From JAJFUI01 sp039679885 (GTDB lineage Bacteria; Planctomycetota; Planctomycetia; Pirellulales; Thermoguttaceae), in assembly GCA_039679885.1 (NCBI GenBank), contig JBDKUC010000246.1, forward strand, positions 1 through 9,531: a stretch of 9,531 bases of DNA, read 5' to 3'. Under the pieces are notes generated by a model. That model did not search any database and was not told the DNA's origin. It was given only the letters and a program-made list of their open reading frames with translations. This document shows, in pieces, positions 4,904-9,531 of the stretch. The position numbers and the translations under genes are program-made. Each line of letters starts with the position of its first letter. Within the stretch, counting starts at the first letter, position 1.

Positions 4904-7525
4904 TCACAGCCTTGGATCGACGGGCTCGCTCTCGAGGGCCAGCACGCCGAAGACGCACTCGTGAACTCGGCGCAGCGGCTCGCGGTTGACGAAGCGTTCG
5001 AGACTTTCGACGCCGAGGGCGAACTCCCGCAGGGCCAGCGACCGTTTTGTGGCAAGACCTCGTTTACGGAGCCGGGACAGGTTCTCGGGGAACGTGTACT
5101 CGGGGCCGTAGATGATGCGAAGGTACTCTCGGCCACGGCACTTCACGGCCGGTTGCACCAAGCCCTTCGAGCCTTTTGTAATGAACCGGAATGGCTTGAC
5201 CACCATTCCCTCGCCGCCACGGCCCGTCAGTTCGAGCCACCACTCGATGCCACGCTTCTCGCTCTCGGGCTCGGCAAGATCGATGACCTGGAACGGCGTC
5301 GTCAACAGCAAGCCTGAATCCTGCCGACAGATCGCCGAGAGCGTCTCCATGTGCCAGACGTGGTCTTGGTCGGTGTGGAGCTTGCCTTCGGTGGCGAGCA
5401 GGTGGAAAGGGGCGAGCTTCAAGTCGTCGAGCGAATGGACGGGCCAGCAGTACTGGCGATAGGCATCGACGAACTGGTGCATCGCCGCGCCGCGATTCTC
5501 GAAGCGGCGAAGAATCTCGTCCACGTTGGCTGAATACATCGATTGCCCACTGGCGTCCTGTCCGGCCATTCGCTCGGCAGCCTGACGCAAGGCGGCCACG
5601 GTGGCTGGCAAGGACGCTCGGCCCGCGGCGCCCACGGCGGCATACTGCGAGCGGAGCAACTCCTGGGCTTTGGCCGACCAGGGCATCAACTCGCAGTCGA
5701 GGCACGCCCAGGTCGTGCTGAACTGCGACCAGAAGCCGCTGGCGTCCATCGCCGCCCGGATGCGGGCGAGAAAGGCCGTTTCCAACGTGGCGTCGGCGAA
5801 GAACCTGCGGCCGGTCCTCGTCAGCACAACGCCCGACTCGCCGACGATGCCGAATCGCTCCTGAGCCGCCTGCCCATCTCGGCAGACGATCACGACGGCG
5901 CGAGAACCCATGTGCTTTTGCTCGCAGACGACCTTCGCCACGCGGTTTGAGCGGTAGTACGAGAACGCCTCGCTCGGATATTCGAGATAGCCGTCTTCGC
6001 TGCTCGTTTCGCAAGGCGACATCGTCGGCGGCAGGTAGACGAGCCACTTCGGATTGGCGGCGAAGCGGCTCATGATCTCCAGGGCGGCCACGGCATTCTC
6101 TTCACGGATCGTCACGTTGGCACGCAGGCCGGTCGAGATGATTCGCTTGCCGATGACGTCCTCGGCGTCCAAGAGATCGTCGTGCATCTGCTGGCCGCTG
6201 AGGGCTGGCGTCTCGGTCGGCTCGGGCAAGAACGGCCGAGCCGGTTCGCAATACGTCCGAGCGGCGGGCACCGAGACGAACTCGCGTTCCGGCCAACGCA
6301 GGGCCGTCAACTTGCCGCCAAAGACGCAGCCGGTGTCGATGTTCGTCGTGCGGTTGAGCCACTCCGGCTCAGGAACTGGCGTGTGGCCATAGACGACCGT
6401 CGCCCGGCCTCGATAGTCCGCCGCCCAGTTGCATCGGACGGGCAGGCCGAACTCGTCAGTCTCGCCGGTCGTCTCGCCATAGAGAGCGAATTGCCGCACC
6501 TTGCCCGAGCCTCGACCCTGCATCTCTTCCTTCATCCCAGCGTGGGCCACGACCAGTCGGCCGCCGTCCAGCACATAGTGGCTGACCAGGCTGTCGATGA
6601 ACTCGGCTGCTTGGCGTGAGAGTTTGTCTCGCAGCTCCTGGGGCAATGCTTCGATCTCCGCCATGGTCTGGGCCAGCCCATGCTTGACCTGCACGTCCTT
6701 TCCACGCAGCTTCCGCAGCAGCTTCATGTCGTGGTTGCCGGGCACGCAAAGGGCATTGCCGTGTTCCACCATTTGCCGCACCAGCTTGAACGTGTCGAGA
6801 ATCCGTGGTCCACGGTCAACCAGATCGCCCAAGAAGACCGCTTTTCTGCCTTCCCGGTGGGAGTAAACCTTCGCTCCCACCAAGGGCTCCCCGGGACACA
6901 TGAACTCAACACGATAACCAAGCATCTCCAGCAGCGACTCTAGCTCGTCGCAGCAGCCGTGCAGATCGCCGATGATGTCGAACGGCCCGTGGTCGTCTCG
7001 CTTGTCGTTCCAGAGCGGAGTCCGTTCAATCTTGGCCGCTTCCACTTCCTCGGGCGTGTCAAAGATGAAGACGTGCGAGAAGCCTTCTCGTTTCAAACCA
7101 CGAATCGACCGCCGCAGTTGCGATTTCTGTTGCCGGATGACGTGCGAGCCGAAGCTCCGGTCGTCCCGCCCCCGGTTCCGCTCTTCGCAGACCTTCTCCG
7201 GCAGATTGAAGACGATGGCGACCGGCAGACAGTGGAACTCGCGAGCAAGCTGAATGAGCGGTTTTCGGGACTCGGGCTGGACGTTCGTGGCGTCCACGAC
7301 CGTCAGATGCCCCAACGCCAGCCGTTTCCGCGCGATGAAGTGCAATACCTCGAACGCTTCCTTCGTCACCGCCTGCTGGTTCTCGTCGTTGCAGACCATC
7401 GCCCGACATGCGTCCGACGAAAGCGTCTCGGTCGGCAAAAAGTGCTTACGGGCGAACGTGCTCTTGCCCGAGCCGCTGGGGCCAACGAGGATTACGAAGG
7501 AAAGGTTGGGGATGGTTATGGGCAT
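4904..7525 (-). CDS. pnkp: Pnkp: polynucleotide kinase-phosphatase-ligase of bacterial RNA repair
   Basis: At 873 residues the protein has the length and three-module layout of Clostridium thermocellum Pnkp. The 5'-OH kinase (about 1-170) has P-loop GPSGSGKST (15-23) with Lys21/Ser22, plus Asp38, Arg41, Arg116 and Arg120. The calcineurin-type phosphatase (about 180-425), for 2',3'-cyclic and 3' phosphates, has GDLHG (186-190), GDLVDRG (233-239), GNHD (263-266), His328 and GHTPV (380-384). The C-terminal ligase has nucleotidyl-transfer motif KHMGSR with Lys537, GGEGMVVKPF (770-779) and a motif V-like AVKCRGREYLRI (793-804). All catalytic motifs look intact. By family knowledge it heals and seals cleaved RNA such as tRNA, and sealing depends on Hen1. 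It is last in the operon, 18 bp after the preceding stop codon. The start has no strong Shine-Dalgarno sequence, so translational coupling is likely. Confidence 0.95.
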   Translation of the reverse strand: MPITIPNLSFVILVGPSGSGKSTFARKHFLPTETLSSDACRAMVCNDENQQAVTKEAFEVLHFIARKRLALGHLTVVDATNVQPESRKPLIQLAREFHCLPVAIVFNLPEKVCEERNRGRDDRSFGSHVIRQQKSQLRRSIRGLKREGFSHVFIFDTPEEVEAAKIERTPLWNDKRDDHGPFDIIGDLHGCCDELESLLEMLGYRVEFMCPGEPLVGAKVYSHREGRKAVFLGDLVDRGPRILDTFKLVRQMVEHGNALCVPGNHDMKLLRKLRGKDVQVKHGLAQTMAEIEALPQELRDKLSRQAAEFIDSLVSHYVLDGGRLVVAHAGMKEEMQGRGSGKVRQFALYGETTGETDEFGLPVRCNWAADYRGRATVVYGHTPVPEPEWLNRTTNIDTGCVFGGKLTALRWPEREFVSVPAARTYCEPARPFLPEPTETPALSGQQMHDDLLDAEDVIGKRIISTGLRANVTIREENAVAALEIMSRFAANPKWLVYLPPTMSPCETSSEDGYLEYPSEAFSYYRSNRVAKVVCEQKHMGSRAVVIVCRDGQAAQERFGIVGESGVVLTRTGRRFFADATLETAFLARIRAAMDASGFWSQFSTTWACLDCELMPWSAKAQELLRSQYAAVGAAGRASLPATVAALRQAAERMAGQDASGQSMYSANVDEILRRFENRGAAMHQFVDAYRQYCWPVHSLDDLKLAPFHLLATEGKLHTDQDHVWHMETLSAICRQDSGLLLTTPFQVIDLAEPESEKRGIEWWLELTGRGGEGMVVKPFRFITKGSKGLVQPAVKCRGREYLRIIYGPEYTFPENLSRLRKRGLATKRSLALREFALGVESLERFVNREPLRRVHECVFGVLALESEPVDPRL

Positions 7526-7543
7526 GAGGTCATTCTACCGGGT

Positions 7544-8245
7544 CTATTGACGTGGACGGATTCCGCCCGAATATCGTCCGCTTGGTTCGAGAAAGCCGAA
7601 CGTGGCCTTCCAAATGTCGTCCGCAAGATAGACCAGAACGCCATGCTCAAGCCGCTCTTGTCGATGGCAGATGTCGGAGAACACACGCTGATCGACCCGG
7701 CTGAAATACTCCGTGTCGAAATAGTTCGTCCAGAAGAGGACGGGGGGCGGCTCCTTCCGTCGCACGGCCGCCCGAAAGGCTTCCCAGTCACGCATGCAGT
7801 CGTCTCCGGGGAAACACAACTCCCAGCCCCAATCGTCGGTTGCGTAGCCGTGGAGTGGGGCGAGTCGCCGACACAAGCATACAAAAATGGTGTGCAGATC
7901 GGCCGCAACTTGCGCATCGCCGTTGCGTTCCTTTTCTAGGCTGTACGTTACCCCGACTCTGATTTCTTTGGACCGGGGATCAAACGTAACGCAAATGTCA
8001 GAAGGGCACACTGCGCCAGCATTCTTCCAGAATGTGAGCAATCCACCTTCACTGCACATCGCAGCCAATGCCATTGCTGCATCGTCAAACGCCAACGGGT
8101 CTTTGCCATCAACGCTGATGCCCGAAATTGGCGTGGGAAGGAAAAAGCCCGCCTCATTGACCACTTCAAAGGTTGTTGCAACAACCTTTTCGGTGATAAC
8201 GCTGGAGTTTTCGAGAACTAACGTGAATGCCCAGGGGTTCGACAT
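7544..8245 (-). CDS. Unknown 233-residue protein in the RNA-repair operon
   Basis: I do not recognise a family. The protein is soluble, with no signal peptide or membrane segment, and mixed alpha/beta in appearance. It has a conspicuous aromatic/acidic stretch HGYATDDWGWELCFPGDD (132-149), a VLFWTNYFDTEYF segment (169-181) and several cysteines (64, 80, 85, 123, 125, 144, 150, 193) without a CxxC pair. The C-terminal pattern FWxNYF...GVLVYLADDIW faintly recalls small immunity-type proteins, a weak impression only. GGAG at 8251-8254 lies five bases before the ATG. It sits 22 bp after the zinc-ribbon gene and 18 bp before pnkp, so it is almost certainly co-transcribed with the repair enzymes. 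A partner or adaptor role is possible but inferred from position alone. A perfect palindrome (8168-8189) lies inside its first codons. Confidence 0.75.
   Translation of the reverse strand: MSNPWAFTLVLENSSVITEKVVATTFEVVNEAGFFLPTPISGISVDGKDPLAFDDAAMALAAMCSEGGLLTFWKNAGAVCPSDICVTFDPRSKEIRVGVTYSLEKERNGDAQVAADLHTIFVCLCRRLAPLHGYATDDWGWELCFPGDDCMRDWEAFRAAVRRKEPPPVLFWTNYFDTEYFSRVDQRVFSDICHRQERLEHGVLVYLADDIWKATFGFLEPSGRYSGGIRPRQ
8168..8189. repeat. Perfect 22-bp palindrome inside the 233-residue protein gene
   Basis: AAAGGTTGTTG (8168-8178) is followed directly by its reverse complement CAACAACCTTT (8179-8189), with no spacer and no mismatch. It encodes part of EKVVATTFE (residues 19-27) on the minus strand. 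An operator-type site for a dimeric regulator is possible, but its place about 60 bp inside a gene, mid-operon, also allows chance. Confidence 0.5.
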
Positions 8246-8267
8246 GTTGACTCCGTAGAGGCGGAAC

Positions 8268-8657
8268 TTAGGGAGCTATGGTCCGATGATGACGAAACAC
8301 GTTGTCTGGGTTATGCCGGTCCATGCCGCAAGAGAGACATTGTTTAGCCTTGTCTGTACGGACAGGCTCTCCGCAATACGGGCACGGCGGGCCGTCCTTA
8401 CCGTGTTTTGTACGTGGCCCATTGGGATGAAGAACCCATATTTTCGCCCAACGATGGTTGCAGCCGGTGATTCGCCGCAACTCTTCCATCGCTTTGATAG
8501 AGTCGCCCTTCGCAAGCTCCCGCAGCGCCCGCTCCTGGCCCTCGGACAAGTCAGCGAAGATCGGGATATGGGTGCGGCACTTGCCACACACGGGACCACG
8601 TTCGGGCCATGCATTGTCGGGCAGGGATTCGAGTTCACGGTTGGTATACGGGTCCAT
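8268..8657 (-). CDS. Small multi-cysteine zinc-ribbon protein of unknown function
   Basis: The 129-residue protein has an N-terminal CGKC knuckle (24-27) followed by a helical stretch (about 35-65: ADLSEGQERALRELAKG, then EELRRITGC). A WAKIWVLHPNG segment (70-80) follows, then a classic zinc ribbon CPYC (92-95) with CLSC (107-110). This CxxC-helix-ribbon layout is one I have seen repeatedly in planctomycetal hypothetical proteins; no function is established to my knowledge. The helical part ending in TGC with the following WAKIWV suggests a protein- or nucleic-acid-binding module, but this is inference. It starts 23 bp after the Thg1-like gene. AAGGG and GGAGAA lie just before the ATG, the latter rather close. 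It is 22 bp from the next gene, so it belongs to the operon. Confidence 0.75.
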   Translation of the reverse strand: MDPYTNRELESLPDNAWPERGPVCGKCRTHIPIFADLSEGQERALRELAKGDSIKAMEELRRITGCNHRWAKIWVLHPNGPRTKHGKDGPPCPYCGEPVRTDKAKQCLSCGMDRHNPDNVFRHHRTIAP

Positions 8658-8680
8658 TTCTCCAGCCCTTGTTGGTCTGC

Positions 8681-9445
8681 TCAGGACGTTCCATTGAGGA
8701 TCTTCCGAACAAACTCGCCATACGCTTCCTTCATGGGCAAGTCGAGGTTACGAACAACCCGTCTTCGGCGGGCGGTCACCATCTGTCCGGTAATGGGGTT
8801 CTGGGCTTCCTTGTCGTACTCCTCCCAGTAGAGACCGCTTCCTCGCTTTTGCCACGACGGCAGATCGTTGAAATTGATGCCGTGCTGAAAGAGGAGTTCG
8901 TTCTTCTCCGCAGTGGAAAGGCCGACCAGCGTGGTCGTCGCCTTCTCAACGCCGAGTCCATCCTTCCGCAGACACCAATAGCAGTGGGCGTTCAACGCAT
9001 TGCGATGAGCGTCTTCGTTTCTCCAGCGGAAGTAATCGACGACCAAGTCAACCGTTGGAAGCTCTGAAATCCGGCAGTCAAAGCAGCCAATTGCTCCAAG
9101 TGTCAACGAGAATTTGGCGCTCGCCTCGCCAGCCAACACCGAATTTAGCTTCCGCAGCTTCCGGTTGAAGCCGTTCTCCTCGGGCGAGAACAACAAGGAG
9201 ATCTCATCGCTTTCGGTGTAGCCATAGATCACCTTGAAGCCGCAGCCCATCAGGTGCTCCACGGTGTCGAGCATCATGTCACGAAAACGAATATCGAACG
9301 GGGCCTCGAACTGGTGGACCTCCTTGGTCAGGCGAGTGAAACTTCGGCCATCGAGGCGTGCAACGATAAAGAGGCCCGGCAATACGCACAGATCGTGCAT
9401 CGTCTCGTAGACCCGCATCTTGTCATCCAGTTCGTCAAACTTCAT
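8681..9445 (-). CDS. thg1: Thg1-like protein: 3'-5' RNA polymerase / tRNA(His) guanylyltransferase family
   Basis: The 254-residue protein matches the Thg1 family along its length. Key residues are visible: VARLDGRSFTRLTKE (28-42) with metal ligand Asp32, YGYTESDEISLLF (74-86) with Asp80 and Glu81, the long KLRKLNSVLAGEASAKFS segment (96-113), FDCRISELP (122-130) and the HRNALNAHCYW stretch (147-157). By family knowledge these enzymes add nucleotides to the 5' end of tRNA in the 3'-5' direction. Bacterial Thg1-like proteins act mainly as template-dependent repair polymerases on 5'-truncated tRNAs rather than making G-1 on tRNA(His). GGAGG at 9455-9459, nine bases from the ATG, supports the start. 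The start codon lies inside the end of the preceding gene (11-bp overlap), which implies translational coupling. The neighbouring pnkp points to RNA repair. Confidence 0.92.
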   Translation of the reverse strand: MKFDELDDKMRVYETMHDLCVLPGLFIVARLDGRSFTRLTKEVHQFEAPFDIRFRDMMLDTVEHLMGCGFKVIYGYTESDEISLLFSPEENGFNRKLRKLNSVLAGEASAKFSLTLGAIGCFDCRISELPTVDLVVDYFRWRNEDAHRNALNAHCYWCLRKDGLGVEKATTTLVGLSTAEKNELLFQHGINFNDLPSWQKRGSGLYWEEYDKEAQNPITGQMVTARRRRVVRNLDLPMKEAYGEFVRKILNGTS

Positions 9446-9531
9446 TCTGCCAGTCCTCCACGATGAAATCGTTGTCCGCTCCGATCTTTACATAATGCAG
9501 TTCGTCGAATCCCTCGGCAAGGGCTGGAAGC
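9435..9531 (-). CDS. C-terminal end of an unidentified protein, first visible gene of the operon
   Basis: A minus-strand frame enters from the right edge and ends at 9435 with the residues GFDELHYVKIGADNDFIVED followed by WQNEV. Its acidic/hydrophobic alternation looks like real protein. It overlaps the Thg1-like start by 11 bp (ATGAAGTTTGA, whose TGA is its stop), and the strong GGAGG of the next gene lies within it. Thirty-one residues are too few to name a family. Confidence 0.6.
   Translation of the reverse strand, partial: LPALAEGFDELHYVKIGADNDFIVEDWQNEV

Noticed and set aside
6959..7939. Plus-strand open frame of 326 codons
   Set aside because: It covers the N-terminus of pnkp and part of the next gene in antisense. 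The minus-strand Pnkp motifs are unambiguous.

Overview
The window looks like chromosomal DNA of a planctomycete (Pirellulales-like). This is inferred from the high GC content, a secreted protein with autotransporter-associated beta-strand (PATR) repeats, a tyrosine/proline-rich secreted protein, a methyltransferase and a zinc-ribbon protein of styles I associate with that phylum, and compact hairpin repeats between genes. No rRNA, complete tRNA, CRISPR array or complete insertion sequence is visible.

Left part (1-4300), mostly minus strand. A PATR-repeat surface protein (85-1440) has a clear signal peptide but stops abruptly at its C-end. Immediately downstream, the first codons of another minus-strand frame run off the window. 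Next comes what looks like the eroded tail of an integrase-type gene (1761-2177) carrying a tRNA-Cys-like 3' half at about 1940-1993, a plausible scar of an integrated element. A class I SAM methyltransferase (2201-2884) and a complete rubrerythrin (3245-3817) follow. They are separated by an 88-bp element of two perfect hairpins bounded by near-perfect inverted repeats.

Middle (4295-4885), plus strand. A short secreted Tyr/Pro/Ala-rich protein has a candidate promoter about 230 bp upstream. Its leader holds another hairpin of the intergenic-repeat type. The gene runs convergently into the next cluster with only 18 bp between the two stop codons.

Right part (4904-9531), minus strand: the most interesting region. 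Five co-directional genes are packed with an 11-bp overlap and gaps of 23, 22 and 18 bp, so they almost certainly form an operon. In transcription order they are: the C-end of an unidentified protein; a Thg1-like 3'-5' RNA polymerase; a 129-residue multi-cysteine zinc-ribbon protein; a 233-residue protein of unknown function; and a full-length 873-residue polynucleotide kinase-phosphatase-ligase (Pnkp). Together Thg1-like protein and Pnkp could rebuild 5' ends, heal and seal broken RNA, probably tRNA. The usual Pnkp partner Hen1 is not seen in the window, so one of the unknown neighbours may be an accessory or replacement partner.
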